64,000 nt of DNA from Zygnema cylindricum (GCA_037447655.1 JBBHKE010001405.1:64001-128000); one strand, 5' to 3'; positions 44,603-55,539 are shown, numbered from the stretch's first letter. Notes: generated by a model not told the origin, from the letters alone. Program-made: numbers and translations.

Positions 44603-47240
44603 GCGTGTGGTGAGAAGGCTTCCCGGATGGTCAGAGGCTCCCCTAAGGCTGCCGAGTAGGCAAAGTGAGAACTTGCTTGCAGGCAGCTACTAGATCTTCT
44701 TCCCCCCAGAAATTATGAGGCTAAAATTGTCGGATTCCGTGCGTTGCGCTTGTTCCGCTGGTTGCGATCCGTAGGCAGTGACAGCTGTTGTTGCTCTTCG
44801 AAACGAACTTGTTGTGGAACCCAATTATGTTCCGACTCCGATGGTACCACTGGTGAATTTTGCATTTGTGGGACAATATCATGGATGCTATCTAAAATGA
44901 CATATTCCTGTAAATTTTGCTGCTTCTACTGCTCTGTCATTTTAAATAAGTCTATCGAGGCTAGTTCATCTTTCACAACGATGTTCCTTGCTACAATGAT
45001 TTTCTATCTCTCAAAAACAAAGACTCTATAACCTTCAGAGTGATCATCATATCTTAACAAAATGCTCGAGGAATGTCAATCCTTTAGGTTCCATTTTCCA
45101 TCTATCATTAAACGTATCCAAAATAAAGCATTTACTTCCAAAGACTTTGAAGTGACTGACATCCAATTTTATACCCGTCCAGATCTCATAAGGAGTGGTT
45201 TCTACCGATCTGGAACCTATCCTATTTTTGATATAAAATGCACGATTTAATGCTTCAGCCCAGAATTTCGGATCTACGTCCTTATCCGCAAGCATGGACC
45301 TAGAGCTTTTTGTGATAGTTCTATTTAGTCTTTCTGAGACCCCATTCTGTTGTGTAGAGTATGGGACAGTCAATTTGTGACTTACACCTTCCTTGAGTAA
45401 GAAGTTTTCAAACTCTTTTGACGTATATTCCTTGCCATTGTCCGATCTGAGCTCCAGACTTGGCAAACCGTGTAGTTTCTCCGCCCACGCTTTGTAGTGT
45501 TGAAAATGAGTGAAGACTTCACTCTTTTCTTTAATGAAGTAGACCTTAGTAAACCTTGAAAAACCATCTGTAAACGTAACCATATATTTCATCCCCCCGG
45601 CAGATGGTACCTTTGCAGGGGAGAAAACATCAAAATGAATGAGTAGCAAAAGTTTCATAGACCTATGTTCAGACTCTTGAGGAAACGCTAATTTGTGTAT
45701 TTTTCCTAGTGCACATCCATCACACGTTTTAGATGACTGGTTTGACAAAGTGACTCCTTCTTATTTTCCAGTAGTGACCATCTTTTTCATACTATTATAA
45801 TTCACATGGCCTAACCTTTTATGCCACAGCTCATCTAAGGATAATGCACCAGAATACAAAACATCATTTTCTTTATTATCCGGCATATCCATTAGATACA
45901 TTTTGTTGTTATCTCTTGTTCTTGTAACTGCAATTTTCCCATTTTTGCTAACAACCTGCCTGCCATGTTTCACATTTACCTCAAACCCTTTACTTTCTAC
46001 CAAATAAGTTGAGAACATTTTTTTCTTAAAATCTGGGACATAGAGAACATTATGAAGAGTTCTCTCAACTGCCTTGCACTCTACATCAAGTAGCAAGGAG
46101 ACATCACCTACAGCCCCCGTTTGCACACTCATTCCACATGCATAGTAGATATTTTTCTCTGGTGTTGATTTCAGATTTTTGAAAACTGCCTTGTTCCAGC
46201 ACATGTGGGCCGACGCTTCCGTGTCCATTATCCATCCATTGTCTTTAGCGCCCTCCATTGCTGCCGCTCTAGCAAATAGATCATCAATCTCCTCGTTAGA
46301 GAGTAAAAGAGACTCGTCGTGATGAGATGAAGACGCCGAGAATAGTGCATTTCTTCGTTGTGATGATCCCGTGAAGCCTTGATGAAACTGGCTTTGCTGC
46401 CATCCAGGCCTGTATAGACCTGTTTCATTAGCTTTCTTAAGCTTACGAAAAAATTTGTATCCATGACCTTTTTCATTAAAAAAAAACAAACATTGAAAGA
46501 TTCTCTATTTCCTCTTGGATTAAACTGTCTAAACTGATTCTAATTCTGATTAAACTAATTTCTGTGCTAATTAAACTGACATTTTTTGTCAAATTCTGTG
46601 TTAAATACCACTACTTTTTTTTCACCATGAAGAATTTTAGAATCAACCTCCTCTTCCAATATCAAATTAATAGCTAACTGTAGTGTCCAGATAGCTTTAT
46701 CTTTTTGTTTCAGCCTATCAGACGTTGCTCTCATAGTATTAGGAAGACCCGTTATTAGCAAAATAGCCTGCTGAACTGAGGAAAAGATCCGCCTGCACAA
46801 GCATAAGATTCTATTAGCATTCAAAATTTATTACAATATTCTGCCATTGTTCCACTCGTGTATTTCTAGTCCCAAATTCGTCCAACCAAAAATAGTTCTT
46901 CCTGAACAATAGCCTTTTCAAAATCATCCTTGAGAGATTTCCAGATATCGATCGCCTTTTTCATTTTTATCCGTGACATAACCAATTCTTCCGAAATACA
47001 GAACTTCAAAATTGACCGAGCTTGCGAATTTTTCTTTGACCAAGATGGATCTGATTCCGCCAGTGAACCATCAAAAATATCAAAAAGATTAACATTTTCG
47101 AAATGTGTTTCCACCATATCCGCCCAATACGCGTATTTTTCTCCCGAGAAAATAGAAATTCTTCATGACAGGCCCATAACATGTTGTTCTACAACCACTA
47201 GAGCAGGTGGAACATTAGCAGTAGTAGTGGAAGTAGACAT
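44603..47240 (-). pseudogene. F gag, protease and integrase
   Basis: The start ATG (47,240) in the LTR reads M-S-T-S-T-T-T and, through the primer site, 'VMGLS' before a TGA. The Gag body lies at 47,117-46,500 in broken frames ('METHFENVNLFDIFDG' region, 'MKKAIDIWKSL'). A zinc-knuckle remnant has lost its first cysteines ('FFFNEKGHGYKF'). The protease reads 'IMDTEAS' (Gly changed to Glu). Integrase at 45,047-45,748 keeps 'CDGCALGK', 'HFDVFSP', 'RSDNGKEY' and 'YSTQQNGVSERLNR', so the core Glu is changed to Gln. The linker near 44,640-44,760 follows. It is a dead copy. Confidence 0.85.
47166..47181 (-). other. Primer-binding site of F
   Basis: In element orientation tGTTATGGGCCtgtca follows the LTR end. 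The first base has changed relative to D. Ten bases still match the initiator tRNA-Met anticodon arm. Confidence 0.5.
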
Positions 47241-48137
47241 AATCTTACTCACAGAAGCTTATCAAGAATCCTATCAAACAGCTGTTTTCTACAGCTCACC
47301 AAATCTGATAGAATAAGTCCAACTACTTCAAACTATACCACAGTATAGAATATCACAAAGACTGACAACTCCCAAAGTTTTAGCTGAATTGATCTAACAT
47401 ACACCAACATATGCAACTTAGAAGTTTCCCAAAAATAGTCTGCAAGATACATAAAATGTTTACGTCCTAAGTCTTATACACTTCACTCAGTTGTCCTACT
47501 ACATAATGCTGTACCACCAATACAAGTGTTCCTAAAAGATACGTCCAAAAGAAATAAACTGCCACTAAGGTCTAAGTGCTCCTGATCACGCTAAAACTAA
47601 TCTATCACTGTACAATCAATATTACTGAGAATCCTATAAAGGTGATTTGTTCAAATACTTGTCGCGTGGCTTACCGACAATTGATTAGTTACATCCATCC
47701 GGTTGTTGCATAACATCTGTTAACGAGTCACTTAATTATTCTCTTATGAATCTCGTCCGTTGACTCGATTCATATCAACTGTAGCAGCGCAGTCCAAATC
47801 ATGATCACATTCAAATATCTGCGGCTTTGTAGCAGCTAGGCTGTCTCATACGAAAAACAGTTGCAGTTGCGTTTATCTTGTTTCGTAGCAACTGTGTTTT
47901 CCTGCACCAAAATATCAGCAAGTGCGTTTGTCCTATTGCGTCGCAGGCTGCGTTCGTCTGTACAGACCATATCAAAAATAACCGCAGCTACGCTTGTTCC
48001 ATCTGCGTCCCAGCTGCGTTGTCGGTACCATTCAAAAAAACCTGCACTATGCTTCAAGTGACGACGCGTGTCCCTATAGATTTATTTTTCGGCCGTCCTA
48101 TAAATTTGTTGAGGCTTAAAGCTTTCCAAAAACAACA
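47182..48137 (-). repeat. LTR shared by F (as 5' LTR) and G (as 3' LTR)
   Basis: On its low side it is followed by a primer site and gag (F). On its high side it is preceded by 3' untranslated sequence and RNase H of the same family (G). Two internal regions around one LTR is the product expected of LTR-LTR recombination between tandem or neighbouring copies. Confidence 0.8.
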
Positions 48138-48749
48138 CTCCCCTAAAGCTTTAGACTCAGTATGCCAACGCAGATTTGGTGTCGAACTAGCGCAGCATCG
48201 AACCATAGCAACGTAGCAATTTAACAAGTCACGTAGTTCCACTACATCCACGTTATTGGACTAGCGTAGCATGGCAGTATAGCAGTGCAGCAATTTAGCT
48301 ATTCACTTAATCCCATTGCGTCCTTACAATACTTCAGCTTAGGAGTAGGAAGGGCTTTAGTGAGCATATCAGCAACCATTTTTGCATCTGGCATGTAGCA
48401 TAATTTAATCACTCTAGAGAACACTTTTTCCCTTACAAAGTGTTATCTTACATCAATATGTTTGCTTTTCAAATTGTGACTTGGGTTAGAAGCAATGGTA
48501 ATGACAGCCTGGTTATCACACCAAATCACCTGTCGACCAACCGGCATGTATCCCAATTCTTGCAACATGGATTTCACCCATAAGAGTTCTTTGATGGTCG
48601 AGCTTACTGCCATATATTTTGACTCCATCGTAGATTGTGCCATGACCTTTTGAAGTTTGCTGCTCCAACGCCAAGTATCGTTCCTAATTTGCAAAACGAA
48701 TACTATGGTGGATTTTTGACTTGGCATGTCGCCATAGCTTGCATCACTA
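48138..48749 (-). pseudogene. Element G: RNase H end and 3' region
   Basis: The minus strand from 48,749 reads 'SDASYGDMPSQKST', 'STMESKYMAVSSTIKELLWVKSMLQELG', 'WCDNQAVITIASNPSH', then a broken tail matching the D pol end ('VADMLTKALPTPKL'-like) and a 3' region like 31,401-31,486. Upstream it is cut by the end of element B, whose LTR start codon falls in frame with it. Confidence 0.8.
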
Positions 48750-49382
48750 TGAAATTCTATGGGATCCATTGCCCACAGAATTCGTAGATCCAAAAGAAGC
48801 TAATCTAGATAGTGCTGACCCCAAGTTGATATAAACCCAAATGAATGATCCCTTGACAATCGAAACCCTAATACACCTTCACCCCTGTGATGAGAAGACC
48901 TTCTGTGTGCTCAGTTCCACCACAGAATGCAAAACTTGAATATGTGTTTTGGACAATATTCCCCACTTTGACTTTCTCACTTTATAAGTGCCATTGTGGC
49001 ACGCAAAGACTCTAACCGACTACACCGCTGTGTAGCTTGGACTCCCCTGAGTCAGCAGCAAAAAGAATCACTGAATTTGCTCACCCGAGCATTAAGTTAT
49101 GGATGGTCAAAGATGACCTTTATAGTTACAAGCTCTCTTAGAAAGAGGTACCTAAATATTACTAAGTCTTGGTCTGCCTACTCACAACTACCTACTACTA
49201 AAACATAGTCCATTAGGAACACTATATAGTACAAAAATGTACAATGGGAGATGTACTTATTGTACGACATTTGTACGACATGGTCTACAAGGTGACACCT
49301 GTCAAATCGGAAGCCATGGTTCCTCCTCCCATCTTCTCCAGTATCAAATAATGTGGCGCCATGCGTAACCGCGTGACGCTAT

Positions 49383-49911
49383 TGAAACTCTGAGACCTCC
49401 ATAAGTCCTCAGAGTGGACAGCTTCCAAGAAGCCTCAAGGATAACCCTGACCCTTTTGTGTTTCAACAAAAACAACTGCAACTTTGGCAAATAATAACTC
49501 TGACCACCTTCACCTTTATAAAGGCAAGACTCCCCTCAGTCGATAGCAAAAAGAATCTCTGTATTTGCCTCCCTGAGCAATAAGTTATGGAGGGTCAAAG
49601 TTGACCTTTTGTACAGAAGCTCTCTAGGAGAGAGGGTCCTATCTCCTAATTTTTCTAAGTCCTATCTCTCTCACACACTCTATTTACTGATGTATGGAGC
49701 CAATCAGAATGCAGCTCCGTACACAAAAGTAAAGTTGCCGGTGTACTTTCTGTACGAACATCGTACGACATAAATCCTAATACCGGTAGGTATCTTTTGG
49801 TACAAACTATAAATTAGCCTATCCTTTTTAGACAACCATGGATCTTGATCTCTCTTTGGTCTTCAGTGACTGCAACAAGTATGGGGACCGGAGAGAGTTG
49901 AGCGAGAAGCA
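49383..49911 (-). repeat. E-type LTR piece inside the B 3' LTR
   Basis: In element orientation it ends 'ctcagagtttca' like E2/E3 LTRs and contains 'ggtcaactttgacc' and the R/U5 block, but its start lacks TGTAGAAATT and it is only about half the usual length. In the 5' LTR of B the flanks are contiguous ('gacgctatctccg'). A possible duplication (gctat on the left, tat on the right) is imperfect. Confidence 0.7.
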
Positions 49912-50103
49912 TATCTCCGTATGCCGCCAAAAGCTCACTTCGCGTGGCGGCTATAATGCCGGCCGTCCGATCAAAACATATTTTACATGGTTCAGATTCG
50001 CGTACATGCATGAATTGCTCCTTTTGGTTAGTCTGCTGTTAAGTAGCTGTTGCGTTAATGTTTATATATCTTTGAAACCCGTCACGTGTATCGGTTCGGT
50101 AAC

Positions 50104-50161
50104 GCCTTATTGGATAAGGCTTATGCTACATAGTAAACCATAGACCCAGGTTCAAATCCGG
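50104..50161 (+). other. tRNA-like segment in the B 3' LTR (antisense to B)
   Basis: GCCTTATTGGATAAGGC (50,104-50,120) folds as a 6-bp-stem D-arm, and CCAGGTTCAAATCCGG (50,146-50,161) resembles a T-arm, with GGTTCAAATCC matching the polymerase III B-box. The spacing (about 25 nt) suits an anticodon arm, but no good anticodon stem or acceptor stem is seen. An identical copy is at 53,166-53,223. Confidence 0.5.
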
Positions 50162-50386
50162 TTAAGAACAGCAAATTGGCCAACTATCAGTTTTTCTGCC
50201 TGTTTTGCCTGTTTCTTCTTTTTGACTATGGGGGCAGCCATGGCTATCTCTGTCTTCCAGTGACTACGACAAGTATGGATGACTTAGAAAAACCATATGA
50301 CAAACACACAGAATAAATTCATACCTAGAAAATACACAAATTTAACACTCCCCTTATTTTTTAGTCTTCTATTGCGCCAACTCCCA

Positions 50387-52363
50387 CTAAATAAAAACAA
50401 CAAAAACAAAATCCCTTCTTTTTTTTTTCGTTCTTTTCCTATAATTAAACTTTAAGAATATACCCTCATATTTTAAAAGGTCTATTAGATGAGCTGAAAT
50501 TAACATTCCATCTTGCTGATCACACATTTTATTTAGCATCTCACTTTTTATAAATCCGAGCAAAGATTTTATCCACCTCATCACTTTTCCATCCACACAA
50601 AATCCGATTTCCCTCTTGCAATTCAAACAGCCAGCCACATCCTCAATCTGCAACACACACCCCGATGCTAACCCTTTTACAGGCGCACCTTCATAGATGG
50701 CATCACTCCCATTAGTGATGTCAAGTCCATTACCCCCCAAATTTTTCGAAAAAACAAGCATCCCCGCTAAGTTCCTCATAAGATCTACGTCTTCCGTACT
50801 CATATTTTTATCCTTGATACTCATCCCATTTTTTGAACTTTCCTCACTCTCTCCCAAGTAATTCTTTCCGCTATCACTTTCTATTTTTATTCCCAATAAA
50901 TATTTCTCCTCCCCTAAACCTTTCATTAAATATACCTCTTCTCCCCTATCTTTTAAAACCCCCTCTAGATTTACTTCTCCCCTTTCCTCGGAATCCGTTG
51001 AAGTCTCCCTTTGCGACCAGTTTTCTGTTTCCAAAATATCTATAAAACTATCCTTATTATTTTTACTTTTCCCTTTTTCAATTATAGATTCTAGATCTGA
51101 CTTTCTCATCTCTAAGTTATACTTTTTACACTCCTTGACATCTTCATCATTTCTAACTCCCTCAAGTACCTCCCTTCCCTTTACTTCCCTTATACCTCCA
51201 AAAGCACATCGTTGCTTTCGTGTAATTTCTGTGTACTTCTCTCTCTTCTCCATTCTACGGATGTGAAGAAGCTCCAATATTTCTTCATCCTCTTTCTCCT
51301 CTTCCCCTTCTTCCTCCTCTTTCACATTCCAACTTCTAAGTTCTTCCAAGCAAGGACACTCCTCTATATAGTGACCCGGTTCTCTACAAAAGAAGCAAAC
51401 ACCCTTTTTCAAAGCTCCCCTTTCTTTTGCTCTCCCTCTCTTTCCACCAAAGTTCCGATAAGGTTTACCTTTGTCTTTCTTCCTCTCATCACGCTTCCGC
51501 TCGTCACCCCCGTTCCTCTCATCACGCTTCCGCCAATCACCACCAGCTGTAAAGGCAGTTACCCTCTCACTTCCCCTAAGAAGCTCCAAAGTGCTTTCCC
51601 TCACAAGAATTATCCCCATGGTAAAGCTCCAAGTCCATAAGGAGCCATCCATTGCCTGCATACGATTAATGATGTTTTCGTACTCATCTAGGAGTTTCAT
51701 GAGTAGTGTATTGATCTTTCTCTCCTCAGATTCTACATACCCCGCACTAGCAAGCTCAACATATAACGCAGCAATATCATTGCAAAACTCTATCATGTTA
51801 CCGCCTTTATAAACATAGGCCTCTATTTCTTGTTTTACTAACTGCTGCCTCTGAATAGTCTCACTCTTATAAATCTGCCTTAGTGTTTCCCATATTTCCG
51901 AAGACTTGGTAAGACTTAAAAGAGTGATAGCTATGGACTTAGACACCTATCTAAGTATAAGATGTTTAGCTATAGTGTTTTTATACTCCCAAATTTTACT
52001 ATCATTTACTTCAGTTTTACTTATAACCCCTCTAAGTGAAGATGTGGCGGAGAGCATAGCTCCCCTCACCATAAGTGTCCCTTTATCCTTCTCCACTATT
52101 CCCCTATCCACGGAAAGGTTTTTCCCTTCACCTTTTGATTCATCTGAACTCCGGTTGATATTCTGAGCAGCCTCAGATGATTCTCCATAGTAACCTCCTC
52201 CAAAGCCAGGTGGCGGACATCTCACTTGTCCCGAAACAATTCCCCATAAGTGCTTCTCGAAAAGCAATCCCTCCATAATAAACTCCGAATAAGTGAAGTA
52301 TGTTCCATCGAACATAGGCACCCTAGATGGTGGGCCCATAACCTGAAATTCTATGGGCTCCAT
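50387..52363 (-). pseudogene. B gag fused to an altered RT-end/RNase H (658 codons, one stop)
   Basis: One frame from the LTR ATG (52,363) to 50,387 with a single TAG at codon 139 (a Tyr codon in A). Residues 1-15 read 'MEPIEFQVMGPPSRV' through the primer site. Gag core follows to about residue 270, zinc knuckle CFFCREPGHYIEEC at about 323-336, then a protease-start relic 'RKQRCAFGGIREV' without the DSG motif, an acidic linker, and from about residue 470 'LKDRGEEVYLMKGLGEEKYLLGI', which aligns with the RT thumb of E2. RNase H relics follow: 'TNGSDAIYEGAPVKGLASG', 'CVLQIEDVAGCLNCKRE', 'WIKSLLGFIKSEMLNKMCDQQ'. Protease, integrase and RT catalytic parts are absent. The near-complete frame suggests it was recently functional as a Gag-like protein; replication would need enzymes in trans. 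Confidence 0.85.
52328..52343 (-). other. Primer-binding site of B
   Basis: In element orientation GGTTATGGGCCCACCA directly follows the LTR end TTTCA. All 16 bases are complementary to the initiator tRNA-Met anticodon arm in its plant-type form as I recall it. Animal-type stems would mismatch at one of these positions. Confidence 0.75.
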
Positions 52364-53410
52364 TGCCCACAGAATTCGCAGATCGAAAAGAAGCTAATCT
52401 AGATAGTGCCGACTTCAAGTTGATATAAACCCAAATGAATGATCCCTTGACAATTAGAACCCCAATACACCTTCACCCCTGTGAAGAGAAGACCTTTTGT
52501 GTGCTCAGTTCCACCACAAAATGCAAAGCTTGGATATGTGTTTTGGACAATATTTCCCACTTTGACTTTCCCACTAAATAAGTTTCACACTGGAACGCAA
52601 AGACTCTGACCACTCTCACCCCTGTGAGGACAAGACTCCCCTGAGTCAAACGCAAAAAGAATCACTGAATTTGCTCACCGGAGCATTAAGTTATGGCTGG
52701 TCAAATATGACCTTTATAGTTACAAGCTCTCTTAGAGAGAGGTACCTAAATATCACTAAGTCTTGGTCTGCCTACTCACGACTACCTACTATTAAACCCT
52801 AGTCCAATAGGAACACTATAAAGTATAAGAAGGTACAATGGGCGATGTACTTATTGTACGTCCATTGTACGACAAGGTCTACAAGGTGACACCTGTCAAA
52901 TCGGAAGCCATGGTTCCTCCTCCCATCTTCTCCGGTATCAAATAATGTGGCGCCACGTGGCACCGCGTGACGCTATCTCCGTATGCCGCCAAAAGCTCAC
53001 TTCGCGTGGCGGCTATAATGCCGGCCGTCCGATCAAAACATATTTTACATGGTTCAGATTCGCGTACATGCATGAATTGCTCCTTTTGGTTAGTCTGCTG
53101 TTAAGTAGTTGTTGCGTTAATGTTTATATATCTTTGAAACCCGTCACGTGTATCGTTTCGGTAACGCCTTATTGGATAAGGCTTATGCTACATAGTAAAC
53201 CATAGACCCAGGTTCAAATCCGGTTAAGAGCAGCAAATTGGCCAACTATCAGTTTTTCTGCCTGTTTTGCCTGTTTCTTCTTTTTGACTATGGGGGCAGC
53301 CATGGCTATCTCTGTCTTCCAGTGACTACGACAAGTATGGATGACTTAGACAAGACCATATGACAAACACACAGAATAAATTCAGACCTAGAAAATACAC
53401 AAATTTAACA
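52344..53410 (-). repeat. 5' LTR of B
   Basis: In element orientation it starts TGTTAAATTTGTG (53,410) and ends TTTCA, with the Gag ATG 20 bp before the end. It includes the 'gccatggctgcc' box, the tRNA-like segment and the R/U5 block. Confidence 0.9.
53166..53223 (+). other. tRNA-like segment in the B 5' LTR (antisense to B)
   Basis: Same D-arm-like and T-arm-like blocks as at 50,104-50,161, identical in both, as expected for an LTR pair. Confidence 0.5.
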
Positions 53411-53712
53411 CATACTTCTAGAAGGATAGTTTGGATAGATCTTGGTGAACAGTGAAGTCCACGTGTACATGTGTATAATACTGAGTTGACTAGGGGATGG
53501 ATAGTTTAAATGGTAAAGTAGACCTAGTTAAGAGGGAGACTCTTTAAGTAGACCTTTGCAGTGAGCTTTCAACTTGTAACCTTCTTTTGATTCATAAAGC
53601 TTGACATTTATCTATGAGTGCTAAGTGCTCTTGCTGTTGCTACAAGGAGATCGTTGGAGTCTTTCGGATGTGCATTATAGTGTGTTGTGGGTTACCATTT
53701 TGTCCTTTTACA
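53411..53712 (+). repeat. Partial 5' LTR of a Ty3/Gypsy element
   Basis: The segment ends ...TTTTACA one base before a tRNA primer site, so it is read as LTR. Its start is lost at or near the junction with element B. No second copy exists in the window. Confidence 0.5.
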
Positions 53713-53713
53713 G

Positions 53714-53725
53714 TGGTATCGCAGC
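53714..53725 (+). other. Primer-binding site of the Gypsy element
   Basis: TGGTATCGCAGC resembles the complement of the initiator tRNA-Met 3' end (TGGTATCAGAGC), the common site in LTR elements. This contrasts with the anticodon-arm site used by the Copia families here. Confidence 0.6.
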
Positions 53726-53746
53726 TTTCCTTTGTGACTCGACAGC

Positions 53747-54361
53747 ATGGGAGAACACGGGGTATTTACCACGGAAATGTTAACGCAAGTTTTTCGGGAG
53801 TTGGAAAACGTCAGATTACATAATGCTTAATTGAGCAACACCGTCGCAACCTTGGAATCCCGTCTTGGTGAACGACCTCATGGAGGCATAGAAAGAGACT
53901 TAAGGAGACCGAAGTTAAGACTTCCCGATGAGTTTGACCCGGCCAGACACAAGAACCTTGATTCGTGGTTATTCTCCATTGCAAATTACCTTGAGAATTT
54001 CCCTAGCCTGTGGGATGGTGAGAAGATTCATTATGCAGGTGGTCTTCTAAAAAAGGTAGCGGGAGCATGGTGGAGGACAATGGAGGAGAACGATAAAATA
54101 CTGACTATTTGGCCTCTTTTTATTCAACTCCTCCATGACTCTTGGCAACCCGTTAACAGAGTTAAGGCGGCAAGGGATAAGATCGCGATGTTGAAGCAAC
54201 GTACCTTAGTGTTGGAGTACACGCAGCGGTTGTTGGAGTGCAAAGTTCAAATACCCTCGATGACAAAGAACAAAGCCGTGGATCGTTACGTTAAGGGGCT
54301 TAAGGCCTCCTTTCGTAGGTATGTGGAACAATGGCTAGCTCAGGAAAGTATGAGTGCTATC
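53747..54361 (+). pseudogene. Ty3/Gypsy gag, 5' part
   Basis: The frame starts 'MGEHGVFTTEM' 22 bp after the primer site, has one TAA at 53,828-53,830, and continues for about 177 codons with a Gag core: 'FDPARHKNLDSWLFSIANYLE', 'YAGGLLKKVAGAWWRTM', 'DSWQPVNRVKAARDKIAML', 'YTQRLLECKVQIPSM', 'YVKGLKASFRRYVEQW'. The pattern matches retrotransposon Gag of the Gypsy superfamily. It is cut by the LTR of element C at 54,362. Downstream gag and pol are not found in the window. Confidence 0.8.
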
Positions 54362-55539
54362 TGAAACTTTGAGACCTACATAGGCCCTCAGAGTAGGCAG
54401 ATCCAAAGAAGCTAATCTAGATAGTGCCGAATCCTAACTTGATATAAACCTAAATGACTTACCCGTTAGCAGTCAGAACCCCAATATAGATTCACCCATG
54501 TGAAATAACACTTTATGTGTGCTTAGTTCCACCACAGAATGCAAAGTTAGAATATTAGATTTGGACACATTCACCCACTTTGACTTTCCCTTATAAATGC
54601 AGCCACCCTGGCGGACAACAACCTAGACGAACTACACCTATATGTAGCCTGGACTCTCCTGAGTCAGCAGCAAAAATAATCACTGGAAATGGTCAAGTAA
54701 ATTGATAGTTATGGCTGGCCAAAGTTTGCCATTTATACTAGGTGCTCTCTGGGAGAGGCAACTACCTACCCAAAATTTTCTAAGTCCTATTCCCCCTCTA
54801 AAACTCTATCTACCCAAGTACGACACCTATCAAATTACTGTGTCGTACACAAAAGTACAAGTACTGGTGTACTTTTTGTACGACCATCGTACGACATGGC
54901 AAAAATTTGGACACGTGTCATAGCCGGATTTGTTCCGCAATCTCCGGAGTCGCCGCAATCCAACATTGTCACGCCACGTGTCACATGACGTGGCGATGGC
55001 TGAGAAACGCCAAAAGTACATATTTTGTGATCGCGGTGCCTATTGTGGCCGTTTGATCAAACCGGATACAATCTTAGCCTTTGAAAATACACGCGCGATA
55101 GTTATTTCGCGTTTGAAACAAATGCATGTTATCCATTTCATAAAATACATTAAATCATACTCCGTACTATACAAAATTGTATCTATGCATTACGTATCTA
55201 TTTACCGTTATACGAACTAGTCTACGTGTAAAAATATAAATATATGTCAAACATATCATACTCTTGCATTGGAATTAGACTTATTGGTTAAAGCTAATGG
55301 CTAGTTTGACAGACGGTAGGTACCCGGATCATATCCTAGATCCGTCAAACATTTTAGATAACACTATCAAGATTTGCCTTCCTGTCCTCATTGGACAGCC
55401 TAGGCAGCCATGGATCCAACTCCTCTTCAAGTCTTCAGTGACTGCGACAAGTGTGGGGACTTGAGTGAAGAGTTAAGCGGTGTCCGCCAATCTACTCCTT
55501 TCATTTTACAATATCTAGACCAGAAAAACTTAAATTTCA
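54362..55539 (-). repeat. 3' LTR of C, recombinant
   Basis: In element orientation it starts TGAAATTTAAG and has an A-like body up to 'ctagattagcttctttgg'. The last stretch instead ends like E LTRs ('aggtctcaaagtttca'). The Gag start copy reads ATG TAG, a start followed by a stop. It cuts into the Gypsy gag at 54,361. Confidence 0.8.

Larger units (their letters stand above)
43699..48137 (-). mobile_element. Element F: internally deleted D-family Copia element
   Basis: Minus strand, with LTRs at 43,699-44,602 (truncated at its start) and 47,182-48,137 (complete, TG...CA). Gag, protease and integrase are present, but RT and RNase H are missing: the 3' LTR joins directly to the integrase-RT linker at about 44,603. 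The left LTR starts after 'cctat'. No matching duplication is visible on the right because element G continues there. Confidence 0.8.
48750..50347 (-). repeat. 3' LTR of B, interrupted
   Basis: It matches the 5' LTR at 48,750-49,382 and 49,912-50,347. The middle 529 bp is E-type LTR sequence. Confidence 0.85.
48750..53410 (-). mobile_element. Element B: non-autonomous Copia element of the A family
   Basis: Minus strand, with LTRs at 48,750-50,347 (carrying an insertion) and 52,344-53,410. Between them is one long gag-RNase H frame with a single stop. It is about 4.1 kb without the insertion, which matches A without E2. The termini are TGTTAAATTTG and GAATTTCA. The flanks (cacta, catac) do not form a clean duplication, so one side has probably been rearranged. 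Confidence 0.85.

Noticed and set aside
49814-50143. Open frames repeated at 49,814-50,143 and 52,879-53,205
   Set aside because: They lie in the two LTRs of element B, so they are duplicated LTR sequence rather than genes.
50104-50161. A genuine tRNA gene
   Set aside because: D-arm and T-arm look right, but there is no acceptor stem, no convincing anticodon arm, and the same sequence is repeated in both LTRs. It was kept only as tRNA-like.
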